From: Cryptomeria japonica
Lineage: Eukaryota > Streptophyta > Pinopsida > Cupressales > Cupressaceae
Assembly: GCF_030272615.1 (NCBI RefSeq)
Contig: NC_081410.1
Location: 118,799,140 to 118,863,139, forward strand
Length of the DNA stretch: 64,000 bases
Direction: 5' to 3'
Part shown: piece by piece, positions 45,097-56,269 of the stretch
Position numbering within the stretch: the stretch's first letter is position 1
Layout: each line of letters opens with the position of its first letter
The notes under the pieces: model-generated
Databases searched by the model: none
What the model was told of the DNA's origin: nothing
The model's input: only the letters and a program-made list of their open reading frames with translations
Program-made: the position numbers and the translations under genes

Positions 45097-47634
45097 TCAT
45101 CTCCTATCCCTAGGACTAGTGGCTGGAGAGTGTCGACTGGACGCTCCCTCTTGATCTGGCCGTGAAGGTGGACCCATGGGTGTGTAGCAAGATACAGACC
45201 ATGAGTGACTCCGAGAGGAACTCCTACGACCCCTATCCATAAGGATCGCGCGATAGGTGGTAGCCTCAGCCTGAGCTGCTGCTAGATCTCGCCGCACCCG
45301 CTGAAGGTCCTCTGATAGGACTCTCTCTCTCTCTCCCTCCATATGTCTACCTAAACTCGGAATGGGGAAAACAAGTCCTCATGCCGACCCGCGTTCCCCT
45401 GAGGCCTATAGGCAATCTATGAGGAACTGGGGATCTGTGCTATCGTGGAAATGTCTGTCACTGCCTGCTGAATCAAGGAATGCCACTCCTGCACATTAGC
45501 TGTGGCAGTAGAATAGATTTTTGTATTAGTACCATTCTATATCATCAAAACATTAATAATCAATTTAAACCTACTATACCTGGGTCTCCCTCACGCTAGT
45601 AGGGATCATGATACGGTAGCATCTGTGATTGGGATCTACTAGGCTCCCCTCGCTCAACTAATCTGTGCACGATGGGTGTAGGCTAGACGGTACTAGGAAC
45701 GGGTCTCCGTATCGCCTCATGTTCCCCCTGTCGGGGAATAAGAGGAGGATCCAGAGCTATGGTATCATCCCCTGAATGGTGAGGAGCTGCATCTGACTCC
45801 TCCTCATCATCTCTATCCTCATCTGCATCCTCATCCTCATCTGCATCCTCGTTCTCCTCATCATCAGTTCTCTCCTCTTCGTCCTCATCTCTATCTGTGT
45901 TCTCCTCCTCCTCGGCGCTGGGCTAATCGCCTGTAGGTGGATCAGGATCTCCTGCCTCCTCATGACCCTCTCCCTCCTCTGGCTCCTCTGACCTAGATCC
46001 CTGGTCCTCATCTCGGTCTCCATGTCTCCATGGGCCTGGATGGCCTGTCGGGTGATCCGGTGGAAAGATAGGACCTGGATATGATCTCATAAACCATGAG
46101 ACATACCTGCGCTGTGCTCCAGGCTCTGCAGAATAATCAGTGACTACATCCTGATTAGATCCCTCTATATCTGTAGTCTCGATGTCATCTATCATCGGTC
46201 TCGCTACTGCTCTAGGTTTGGGAAGGACCCGTGAGTGTCGAGTATAGATGGGCACATCGGCTGGAACACACTGCTCTAGCCCGAACTGCCTCCGTACTCG
46301 GTCAAAGTAGAAAGGGACTATGATGTGTGAATATCGTCCCTGCAGTAGGCGGTTCCTCTGTAAGCATGCTAACTGTCTCTCCATCCCATCCCATCTGTGC
46401 ATCCGCAGGTAAGGTCTCCACACTGTCACCTCGGCTGCCAGTCTATCAAAAATCACTCTCCAATATAACAGATCTCCAAATCTCCACTCGCTGGTAAGTG
46501 GATAAGCAAACACCCTAGGTCGCTCGCTAGCCATACTCAGCGAAAAGCCAACAGGCCTGGTGCATGTGAAGTGCTCTAAAATCCATACCTGTAGAAGTGT
46601 GCATGTCATCAAACTGCAACCTTGTCCAAATACATACTCCTCAAGGTCGTGATAGAGATGTGCAAGCATACTCCGACCCCAAGCATACACTCTCCTGTGT
46701 CTCTCCATCGCTCTGATGCACCATGTGAGACCCCCATGTATGTGCATGCCTCGCCCATTAGGGCAGACGGCTAGTGCTATGATGGCGATCATAAGGCGTC
46801 TCAGAAGGGGTACCTCCCCTGTAGGATGTAAGAGCCAGCTGACCATGATGCGACCTCTCGTCTCGCTCGGCATGACTCTCCCTATGCAATATACCTGCTC
46901 CCTCTGATGATCCTCCTCTGACCGATCGGTCGCATATGTAATAGTCGCTCCTCTGATAGGAAGACGAAGTATACGGTACACATCCTCGAGTGTAACCGTC
47001 AGCTCCCCTACTGGAAGATGAAATGTGCATGTGTCAGGATCCCATCACTCCATCAATGCCATCAACATTGCAGGATGGAACCGAATGGCTGGCATGAGGA
47101 TCACATACCATAATCCTACTATCGACAATGTGTCTCTCTCTGCTTGAGTAAGCCGCAGAATCTGATCTCGCAAACTGCGAAGAATATGTCCCGCTGTATG
47201 CTCTCTCATGTATGGAAGGCCCTGCAACACAAAAACATAACCATAATCAGTACTCGATCATCAAAATCGCTCATGCAAACTGTCGAACATTGTATGCCAA
47301 GCCCTGATTGGGACCATGGTGCCCTATCAGGGACCATGGCGCCCTGGTTGGGACCATGGTGCCCTGTCAGGGACCATGGTGCCCTGAGGGGACCATGGCG
47401 CCCTGTCAGGGACCATGGTGCCCTGGGGGGACTAGGGCGCCCCACAGGGACCATGGCACCCTGGGTGGGGCCTGGGTCAGCCTTCAGGGCCCACAAACGA
47501 TCACAAAAAAGTCAAAATGTAGAAAATCAAAAGTCAAAGTTTAGTCAACTCACCTCGTCCAGTGGCTCGTCGTCGATCGTGGCCTGTCGCATGATCTCAA
47601 TCCTCGTGGGACACTCCGGTCATCGTGAAGGCAT
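45097..47634 (-). pseudogene. Antisense PMD (plant mobile domain) gene in Ty3-2
   Basis: Three exons on the strand opposite to pol. Exon 1 is 47634-47554 (M-P-S-R-stop-P-E...DDEPLDE). The intron, GTGAGT...TTGCAG (47553-47222), is phase 0. Exon 2 is 47221-45580. The second intron, GTATAG...GCCACAG (45579-45500), is phase 1. Exon 3 is 45499-45097. Exon 2 encodes the PMD: TFHLPVGELTVTLEDVYRIL, RLPIRG, then WLLHPTGEVPLLRRLMIAII, VWILEHFTC, WRPYLRM, RYSHIIVPFYFDRVRRQFGL. An acidic tail follows. Exon 3 has VQEWHSLIQQAVTDISTIAQ and a coiled coil (LQRVRRDLAAAQAEATTYRA). Single stops occur in each exon (TGA after CGA; TGA at 47045; TAG at 45923 and in exon 3). PMD proteins of the MAIN/MAIL1 type act in silencing in Arabidopsis; the role here is unknown. 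A TATA-like motif lies at 47715-47720. Confidence 0.75.
47301..47475 (+). repeat. 20-bp minisatellite in intron 1 of the antisense gene
   Basis: About eight tandem units of roughly 20 bp with consensus GGGACCATGGTGCCCTGTCA. The complement, GGGCGCCATGGTCCCTG, resembles the LTR minisatellite core GGGCGCCCTGGTCC. Confidence 0.85.
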
Positions 47635-48202
47635 GATGATGGTTATGTGGGCTCCGTTGCAATGAACAGTACTCAGAACCAACAAAGTGACAAATGCAAA
47701 TGTCTCTTTCAAGGTATATACGTTCATTCCTTTACCTTTACTTTCAAAACCCTAATTTTCCTCTTTCACTCATTTCATCATAACTTGAGTTTGGGAGATG
47801 CAATTTTCGAACCGTTTGTTGCGTAGGAATCGTATTTTCATTGCCCTACTCTCGGGATGTTCCAAAAAGTGCTCTGATGAAGCCTTTTCAGTGAACATCC
47901 CTCATCAATACTCTCTTACACAATTTGTCGTTAGTAAACATGCTACCCTGTTTCACCTCCCTAATAAGCAAGTCGAAACAGGGGGGGGCATACAGCTACT
48001 CACAAATTTCATCACTCTCCTTAGTAAGCATTAGGTGATTTTTGTGATCTAACGTGTGTTTTGTAGGGTGCGGTTCCTAACTGTGTACTGCAGATACCGC
48101 TGGGGGCTTCGTCCGACAACTTATGGATATATCCTTTTTTCAAATGATGTTTACTTTTCTGTACTTTAGCTTGCATATGCACGTAGTACTCATATGACCG
48201 CT
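47635..48202. other. Spacer between the antisense gene and the 3' LTR of Ty3-2
   Basis: No recognisable protein. It contains the probable promoter region of the antisense gene (TATATA at 47715-47720, about 80 bp from its ATG) and a short open stretch at 47798-48034 with no similarity that I recognise. Confidence 0.4.
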
Positions 48203-48217
48203 AAAGTGGGGGCTAAA
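48203..48217 (+). promoter_or_regulatory. Polypurine tract of Ty3-2
   Basis: AAAGTGGGGGCTAAA directly precedes the 3' LTR. Confidence 0.75.
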
Positions 48218-49843
48218 TGTAACGTCATAAATTGTACGCACTTGCTAAAGCGGTACAATTTAACACCTACTTTAGCACCCGCCTTGGCGCAGTTGCATTT
48301 GCATTTCATTTCCCCTTTAGCACTTAATTAATCAAATTAATTAGGTCTAAAGGTTCTATTTCATCATCTTCCACATCACAAAGTTGGGCCCTTTCATTAA
48401 AGCGTGCCCCTTTCATTTTATCCCTCCAATACATCACTTAATCAAAAACCCTAATTAGGCCCTATTCTGAACTTGGGGGCTCAATTTCGGGGGTCAAAAC
48501 ATCTCGAAATCACCTGTAACTTCGGGATTCTCTCTAAAATCATCATATCTGACGGCCCTGAAAATTTGGTGAAAAGTTGTTGGGACCGTGGCGCCTGGAG
48601 TGCACACGGTCCCAGACATTTTTCCCGAAATTTTAGGAGCACGATCCAATCATAAAATAAAGCTTAACCCCAAGAAATTGGCGGGATATTCGATCTCTAG
48701 GTCGGCCAAAAGACGAAATTGCGACCTAGGGTTTCATACATAAGAGCTCTCTTTCTTCATTTGAAAGGATCGGATTTTTGTTTCCAGGAACCTCATATGC
48801 AGCGAAAGAGCAGATCTTTGAAGACTTCAACATCTTACAACACCCCTCTACCAAGCATTTATCAATTCCATTCATCCATTTAGGGCTTGGAAGACATTGA
48901 AGAACAATAGGAGATTACCGACTGAAGATTGGCTTGTACCTCTCCCTTGAGGGTTGGGTATGATTTCATGTTGTTTTCATGTCTTTGCATAAAGCTTCAA
49001 TAAATCCTTCATTCATGCTTTAGATCACTTTGCATCTTAATTTAGAGCATTTACATTATCATTTGCAAGCAATTAGGGTTTACTTTCTAGGTTGCTCTAG
49101 TTTGCTATCTTGCATTTTAGGACCTTGCACACACACTAGGTCTGCACACACAATACATTTTACAAAACAACTTGGCTATTCGTGGAGGTGGAAATCACTA
49201 AAGCGGGGGTTTGACTAAGGTAAAACCCTATATAGCCGCCCATCCCATTTCTCAGATATAAGTGCAGGTTCGGGACTCGGACGACGCCACAGGATACAGA
49301 TCCGGAGAGAACAGGTCGAGACAACACTCTGTATCAAATTGCAGAGCAGAAGACTGGGACAGGGGCACTGGGCACCCTGGTCCCTGGGACAGAGGCGCTG
49401 GGCGCCCTGGTCCTCCGAACAAACAGCTTTCAGACAGCTTTCCGACAGTGTTTCAGAGTGCAGAACGACAGTTTCCGGTGCAGTTTTCAGGACAGTGGCG
49501 CCCGCGCCCCCGTCCCGCACATTTTCAGTCCGATTTTGACTCCGGGTACACATCTGCATTCTTATTTCATCCTTGTATTTACAGCTGTTCATTGATTAAT
49601 CTCAATTCTGTAATCTTGTTATTAGTTCATACTTGCATTTTGGGATTAGGGTTTGAACTTGCATTACTTGATCTTACAATTTCAACAAGGGAATAGAAAC
49701 CCTAATAGGTAGCCCATGGCTCTCTCTTTCACAAAAAGAAGTAGCCAATTGTGTGATACCTCTAGGCTCTTTCGTATTCCGTAATGTGTGACAAAAGGTA
49801 GGGTTAGGGCATGATAACCTAGTCTCGCTTTTTCCCCCACACA
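48218..49843 (+). repeat. 3' LTR of Ty3-2
   Basis: 1,626 bp, same ends as the 5' LTR, followed by target-site copy CAAAT. It carries two rather than three minisatellite units (49360-49416). Confidence 0.92.
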
Positions 49844-49848
49844 CAAAT

Positions 49849-50352
49849 AAAATAGAGATGAAAGTAAAATTTACTTTAAATGTTCAATATATTTGTATAT
49901 ATCAATTTTTTTTCCCTTAGTGGCTTCCACAATAACAATGCGATCCCATTATGCTTGATCTTTTTAACAACAACATTCTTTGCTTCTAGTAAATGCAGTG
50001 ACACAACCTTGATTTGGAACTTCCTCCTTGGACAATGACTTCACAAAGTCCATGATTTTTGGCTTTTCCTTTATTTTGCAACTTTTTTTGCACTTTGACA
50101 TTCAAAAAAATTAATCTTCCTTTTCTACAACTTCTTACTAGCAAGAAACAACAATTTCTCCTTGTCTTCTCATAGCTACAAACTCATGTGCAATGGATCC
50201 TTAGATCTCCGTAAACCTTCTAGAAAACTAATTAACCCTCGACTCTATACTACCCAATCCATGGCCGTAGCAATTTAACACAACAAAGAAACACACTAGG
50301 ATTTGACAAAGCAAAACTCTGCTAATGAGCCTTAGGCTATGATACCAAATGA
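49849..50352 (-). other. Possible copia remnant interior (minus strand)
   Basis: On the minus strand TGGTATCATAGCC (50352-50340) looks like a copia initiator-Met primer-binding site with one change. It is followed by non-coding sequence with a short ATG-led reading near 50262 (MDWVV-stop). No gag domain is recognisable. Ty3-2 truncates it on the left. Confidence 0.35.
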
Positions 50353-50354
50353 AG

Positions 50355-50865
<511 letters not shown>

Positions 50866-50885
50866 TATGCTCTACTACCATTTGT

Positions 50886-51385
<500 letters not shown>

Positions 51386-51717
51386 CAGGTGGGGGAAGAG
51401 TGTTTGAGGTTGCATGGGTAAATGTCCAAGTTGAGAGAATGAAAAGTTGTGCAAAAGATTGAATTTTTAAAGTTTGTAGTTCAAAAGATGAAAATAAATT
51501 GTTTGCAATTGCATTCTAAATTTGTATAAGCATGTTTAAGGCTAGCAAATCCCATTAAGAGCCCACTAGGATCCCCAAGCACCTACATTGTGACTCAATG
51601 GGAGGTGTTGAGGAAAAATAAGTATTTCACACTTGAATCTATGATGGACTGGTAACCAAGAGGGCCAAAGCTCATGACCAAAGCATCCTAATAGAATCAT
51701 AAGATTTCCTAGGTTGG

Positions 51718-52363
51718 TGTAATGTCCCCTTTCTAGCGTGCATAGTATGATTTATCATTAGCCTATTTCCCCATGGTCCCGTAGGCTAACCAAGACATTA
51801 AAGGAACTTAGAGGCCATTTGGCCTAGGCAGTTTTAGTTGCAGATCTTTCTGAGGTGTTTAGAGGTTGGGCATACTTACTATTTATCGTAAGTCATTCTG
51901 GGCTTGTTGGGACCCCCCAATGGCAGTAACATGTCGATGGTAAGTGATTATTATCGATAGAAAGTTTTTTTTATCATTGATATGATTTATTGTGCATTAA
52001 TAAAGTTAATTTATAAAGTTAAATTTTAATATTTCTTTATTAATGTTGAGCCTATAGTTGTGGGAAATATTTAATTAAAAGAGATCCCTTTTATCTTATA
52101 ACACATGGAGGTATAAGTTGTTAAAAGGGAGTAATATTATTTATCCCACATTGTCAAGGTGAGTGAATTGACCCTCTTGAGAGAGTTATAAAAGAGATTC
52201 AATAGCTCTCTTTCAAGCATGCTTGGTTGATCGAAGAAATTACTTGTTCAATTTGAAGAATTTATGGTGTGGTCCTTTATCATTTGTTTCTCATGTTATT
52301 GTTTATCATTTATATGTATTTATCTATGGTTTGGCATTGAGAACAAATATCAAACACAAACTC
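51718..52363 (+). repeat. Probable solo LTR
   Basis: Starts TGTAATGTCCCC, similar to the TGTAACGTC start of Ty3-2. It has a TATA-like GTTATAAAAGAG near 52185 and ends around ATCAAACACA. No partner LTR or clear target duplication was found, so the right border is approximate. Positions 51386-51717 hold nothing recognisable. Confidence 0.4.
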
Positions 52364-52555
52364 TAAACTTTAAAAAAAAAAAGGAGAAAAAAAAGCCAAA
52401 TGTTTGATAAAATGACAAATCACACAAACTGAAAATATAAGTGCAAAAAAGATAGGGGTTCTTATTGTTTGATCAAGAAATTGAAATTGAAATTGATAGT
52501 TATGATTAAGAAATGATATTATAAATAATCCCAACTACCCATCTTTGTATCCCCA

Positions 52556-52870
52556 TTTATAGGAAAATTTCTTAGCATTTAAGAAAAACATCTAAAGCAG
52601 ATTTTAGCATGTTCTGATTTGATCTCTTCTCATCTCTCCAATCACATCAACAGTCTCACACATTTTGTGGGTAGTATGAAATATAATATTTTAGTGTTCT
52701 CTCTCTACCGTATGCAATCAGAATTTAGTATGAAATTATTTTAGTGTTGTATTTTGTTTGCATTCTTTTGAGTCCAGCTCTGTAGCTGAAGGAGCAGTTT
52801 GTAATGATGTAACTTGTGAGCTATAAAAGGCTGTTCTAAAATCTGCTTTCATTGCTTGTCTTCAATGCTG
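52556..52870 (+). repeat. Inverted partial copy of the LTR-like repeat
   Basis: Reads in the opposite orientation to 50355-51385. Shared stretches include AAAAACATCTAAAGC, CATCTCTCCAATCACATCAA and TTTGTAATGATGTAACTTGT. It lacks the long (AG)n tract and has only a few CT repeats. 52871-53311 up to the NPF exon shows no coding signal other than intron-like sequence. Confidence 0.55.
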
Positions 52871-53311
52871 AGAGATATGATGTGCATACGAAAGACTTGA
52901 GACAAGAGAGGTTGGGTGGGGAGGTACTCGGGATTATTTCCAACACACAAACACGTAAAACACTTTAAAAGAGAAAAGTTGCAACCTTGTACATGCATGC
53001 ATAGGCATCCAATGGCTATCATCCACTTTGAAGAATAGAAGAAGGATGCTAAAATTAAAACAATCTCCATTGTCATGTCCTCTAGTTCAATTAGCCCTCT
53101 CTAACAAATCGTAGAATAATACGACCACCCTCTACTACTTCCTTCATTTGATTTATGATCTTTCAAGTAAGCATTAACTGTGAAATAATCTATTATAATT
53201 AGCATTAGATCAACCATTCTACTTCAGAAAAATTGGAATCATAGGTTAATGTTAGCAGGATTGTTTTTACAAATTGTCGAAAAAGACTTCTCATAGAATT
53301 GGTTGATGCAG

Positions 53312-55318
53312 GCAATGGTACTTGTGACAATCATGTCTGCAGATATAGAACGAATAAGGGGAACTGGATATGGCCTTGCACTGCTTTATATATTTCTGAC
53401 ATTAACGGTTGTGGGCACAGGTGGGGTGCAGTCATCTTCCATAGCCTTCGGTGCAGAACAATTTGACAGCAAAGATGAGGAGGATAGGAAAAATCAGCAA
53501 AGCTTCTTCAATTGGTATTATTGTGGAGCTACTGTGTCTATCATGCTGGGCATGACCTTTGTTGTTTATCTACAAAGTAATGTTAGCTGGAAATGGGGAT
53601 TCGGTGTGGCTACTATACTCATGATTATATCCACTGTCCTTTTCTCGCTTGGAACCAAGTATTATGTCATGGTCAGTCCACAAGGCAGTGCCTTCACTGG
53701 GTATCTTCAAGTGATTGTTGCATCTATTAGAAAGAGAAACCTGGTTTTGCCTTCTGATTCAAGAGAATTATATGACGTGCCTCTAGATAAAGAAAAAGTT
53801 GATCTGAAACTCTTTTCAACAGATATCTTCAAGTATGTATTTTCTTTCCTACAATTTATTTGCTCTTTAGTTCTAATCTAATTTGAAAGAAGTAAAGTTT
53901 CACAATTTATTAGTATGTTTCTGTGAGCTTCTGGATTTGATTGTGTCAATGTTTCGGATCATATTCTGTGATTCATCATCAGGATGAAAGTAGAGAGCAC
54001 AAGGGGATTTGATCGTGTGAGCTTTTTTGCATCAACGTTTCGGATCACATTCTTTGATCCATTATCAGAATGAAATTGGAGAGCATAAGGAGAAAATGAG
54101 TGCTCTCTACTTTCATCCTGATGATGGATCACAGAGTGTGATCCAAAACGTTGATACAAAAAAGATCACAAAATCAAATCCAGAAATTCACAGAAACAAA
54201 ATCTTTTGTTCTTATAATTTTCTTTTATTTTGATAATAGATCATGAAATATGATCCCAAACGTTTGATACAAATAAATTCTTACACAATTTAATCTAAAA
54301 AGAACACCATTTACAATATTTTTTTAACTACAATCTAATCTAAAAAGAACACCATTCACAATATTTTTTTTACTACAATCTAATCTAAAAAGAACACCAT
54401 TCACAATATTTTTTACCTTAAAAGGAAGCTGTTTCTTACCTTAAAAGGAAGCTGTTTCTTATCCGCAGGTTTTTCAACAAGGCAGCCATAATCAGTAGAG
54501 AAGATTATATGGAGCCCGGCTCCATGCCCAATCCATGGAAGCTCTGCCCAGTTCAGAAAATAGAAGAGCTCAAATCAGTGATAAGAATATTACCCATCTG
54601 GAGCACAGTAATATCAGTCTCCATCATCTTGGGGGGCAGCGCTAGCACATACATGGTATACCAGGCAATGATTATGAACTTAAATCTGGGCCCCCATTTC
54701 AAAATGCCAATAGCCTCTATTAGCGCCTTTGTCCTCTTAACCATATCCATTTGGCTGCCCATCTATGACAAACTCATAATACCATTTTTCCGCAGCTTAA
54801 CAAACAGAAGTGAAGGCATTACCTTAATTGAAAGGATCGGAACAGGCATTTTCATCTCAGTGATCACCATGGTGGTAGCAGGACTGGTAGAAATCAAGCG
54901 TAAAAATAGTGGGAAACCCATCTCTGTGTTTTGGCTGGCACCACAGTATTCTCTGCTAGGCCTGGCTGAGGCCTTTTGTGGCGTTGGTATGGTGGAATTC
55001 TTGTATGTGCAGTTTCCCACGAGCATGAGAAGTACTGCCGTGGCGTTGTACTGGAGTGGCATGGGCATAGGTTCGTTTCTCAGCAGTGTTGTTATTACAG
55101 TTGTGCACAATGCCACTGGTGGGAACAGAAGAAATGCTAGGCTGAATGAAAACCTAAATGATGGACGTCTCGAGTATTTTTATTGGTTTTTTGCAGGCCT
55201 TGGTCTGCTTGATTTTTTTTATTTTCTTCTTTGTGCAAGGCTGGTGAGACACTCCAGGAGTTGCAGCAACGATTCTGATCAACAGAAGGAAAACGAACAA
55301 GTATCACTATCTATCTAA
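53312..55318 (+). CDS. NPF (NRT1/PTR family) transporter, 3' two exons
   Basis: Proton-coupled transporter of the plant nitrate/peptide family, a multi-pass membrane protein. Exon 1 here is 53312-53832, after acceptor TTGATGCAG. The intron, GTATGT...ATCCGCAG (53833-54468), is phase 2 and splits the K of FKFFNKAAI, a typical NPF position. The last exon is 54469-55318, ending in TAA. Together they encode 456 residues of a family usually about 550-620. Visible: TGGVQSSSIAFGAEQFD (TM4 end), FFNWYYCGATVSI (TM5), the long central loop, PIWSTVISVSIILGG (TM7), PQYSLLGLAEAFCGVGMVEF and YWSGMGIGSFLSSVVI (late TMs). About 130 N-terminal residues, including TM1-2 and the ExxER motif, are missing from the window. 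Both exons are free of stops. It is either intact with distant 5' exons or a 5'-truncated copy. Confidence 0.88.
53917..54197. repeat. Foldback repeat in the NPF intron
   Basis: The left arm begins GTTTCTGTGAGCTTCTGGAT. The right arm, on the opposite strand, begins GTTTCTGTGAATTTCTGGAT. Both arms share CATCATCAGGATGAAAGTAG. A further direct partial copy of the arm lies between them (about 54010-54090). The layout fits a small foldback or MITE-like element of about 280 bp. No target duplication was found. Confidence 0.75.
54290..54468 (+). repeat. Tandem repeats at the NPF intron 3' end
   Basis: Three copies of a unit of about 40-50 bp (AATCTAAAAAGAACACCATT...). Two exact copies of a 23-bp unit (54415-54437 and 54438-54460, ACCTTAAAAGG...TTTCTT) follow, and then ATCCGCAG and the exon. 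The duplicated unit supplies the pyrimidine tract of the acceptor. Confidence 0.85.
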
Positions 55319-55393
55319 AGTTAGATATCATATGTTTGATCTAAGCATTCTGTCCTGCTTTAAGCATAGCTTAAGGCAAGGCATTTGAAGATA

Positions 55394-55399
55394 AATAAA
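55394..55399 (+). terminator. Possible polyadenylation signal of the NPF gene
   Basis: AATAAA about 76 bp after the stop codon. A canonical hexamer at a plausible distance; not proof of use. Confidence 0.45.
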
Positions 55400-55529
55400 C
55401 TTGAGCACGAGTGGTTTCACATGTTTTCTAAGACCATACTGTCAACATTGCATCACCAAATGTGATGTTAAAAGACAGAAGCTGGTTGTGCTGGATATTT
55501 CAGGGTCAGCTTTAAACTACACATTAAGT

Positions 55530-55815
55530 AATATATTAAGTTTAGAGAATGCTAGTCAATTCTGAGTGTTTAACAATTTTTAGTCTAGAAGTGTATACTT
55601 AGTGTGACCACATACATTAAGCAACATATTAAGCCTAGAATTGTCAGTCAACTCTGAGTGTTTTAAGATTTTTAAGCCTAGAAGTGTAAGCTTAGTGTGT
55701 GCGGTTTAAGCTATTCCATATTAAGCCTAGAAAATGTGAGTCAACTCTGAGTGCTTTAACACTTTTAAGCCTAGAAGTGTAAGCTTAGTGTGTGTGGTTT
55801 AAGCCATTCCATGTT
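55530..55815 (+). repeat. Three tandem units of about 92 bp
   Basis: Three imperfect copies with the shared core ATATTAAGCCTAGAA...GTCAACTCTGAGTG...AAGCCTAGAAGTGTAAGCTTAGTGTG. The first copy is the most diverged. Non-coding. Confidence 0.75.
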
Positions 55816-55884
55816 GGAGCCCTTACAAATGTTTGACCATCAGTTTGACCATATAGCTTACAATAATATAGCTTATATGGTACC

Positions 55885-56245
55885 AAGTGTGATGTTAACC
55901 AATATAATATCCACTTGTAGATTACAATTGACATTGAACACTTTCTTGTAAATTCAACATCTTGTCATCGTAGACATATACCATGCAATTGGAAACTTAT
56001 GCATGAGTATATCAAGGGTCATGCAATATTTGATGATTCAAAATATGTTATGGATAAGGTTTTAATTATGTGTGATTTTGTTTTTTTATTTGATTGGATT
56101 ATATGTGTAGATTTGTTGGGTGCATGTGAAGATTGGTTGGTGGATGTTTTAATATCATATTATCTACATATATTTAATTTAGAGTTTACCTTTTAGGTTT
56201 ATGCTCCACAAAATTTGATTCTTCATCCACATGTGCATTTACATT
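55885..56245 (+). repeat. Direct repeat, left copy
   Basis: About 330-360 bp, similar to 58619-58935. Shared blocks include TGTTAACCAA, CATATACCATGCAATT and TATCAAGGGTCATG. The similarity is imperfect. Confidence 0.65.
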
Positions 56246-56269
56246 GTATAGCTTACATTGTTGTTTATA

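Larger units (their letters stand above)
37120..49843 (+). mobile_element. Ty3-2: Tat-type Ty3 retrotransposon with antisense PMD gene
   Basis: A 12,724-bp element with LTRs of 1,657 and 1,626 bp (TGTAACGTC...CCCACACA) and a perfect target duplication CAAAT (37115-37119 and 49844-49848). Coding order on the plus strand: short gag-like/protease, RT, RNase H, second (archaeal-type) RNase H, integrase. The second RNase H is a hallmark of the Tat/Ogre side. LTRs are roughly 97% identical by eye, with a repeat-copy-number difference; this is the youngest large element in the window. A 3.7-kb region between pol and the 3' LTR carries an antisense spliced gene. Confidence 0.92.

Noticed and set aside
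45757-46023. Arg/Met/Gln-rich open frame in the PMD region
   Set aside because: Alternate-frame reading of the acidic Asp/Glu repeat tail of the antisense gene.
47301-47475. Possible CRISPR-like array
   Set aside because: Head-to-tail 20-bp minisatellite without unique spacers, in a eukaryotic retroelement.
47144-47665. 173-codon plus-strand frame over the intron minisatellite
   Set aside because: Repeat-driven open frame (GP.W-type repeats) lying across the intron of the antisense gene; no domain.
53959-54233. Short open frames in the NPF intron
   Set aside because: They fall on the foldback repeat and are mirror images of each other; intron sequence, not exons.
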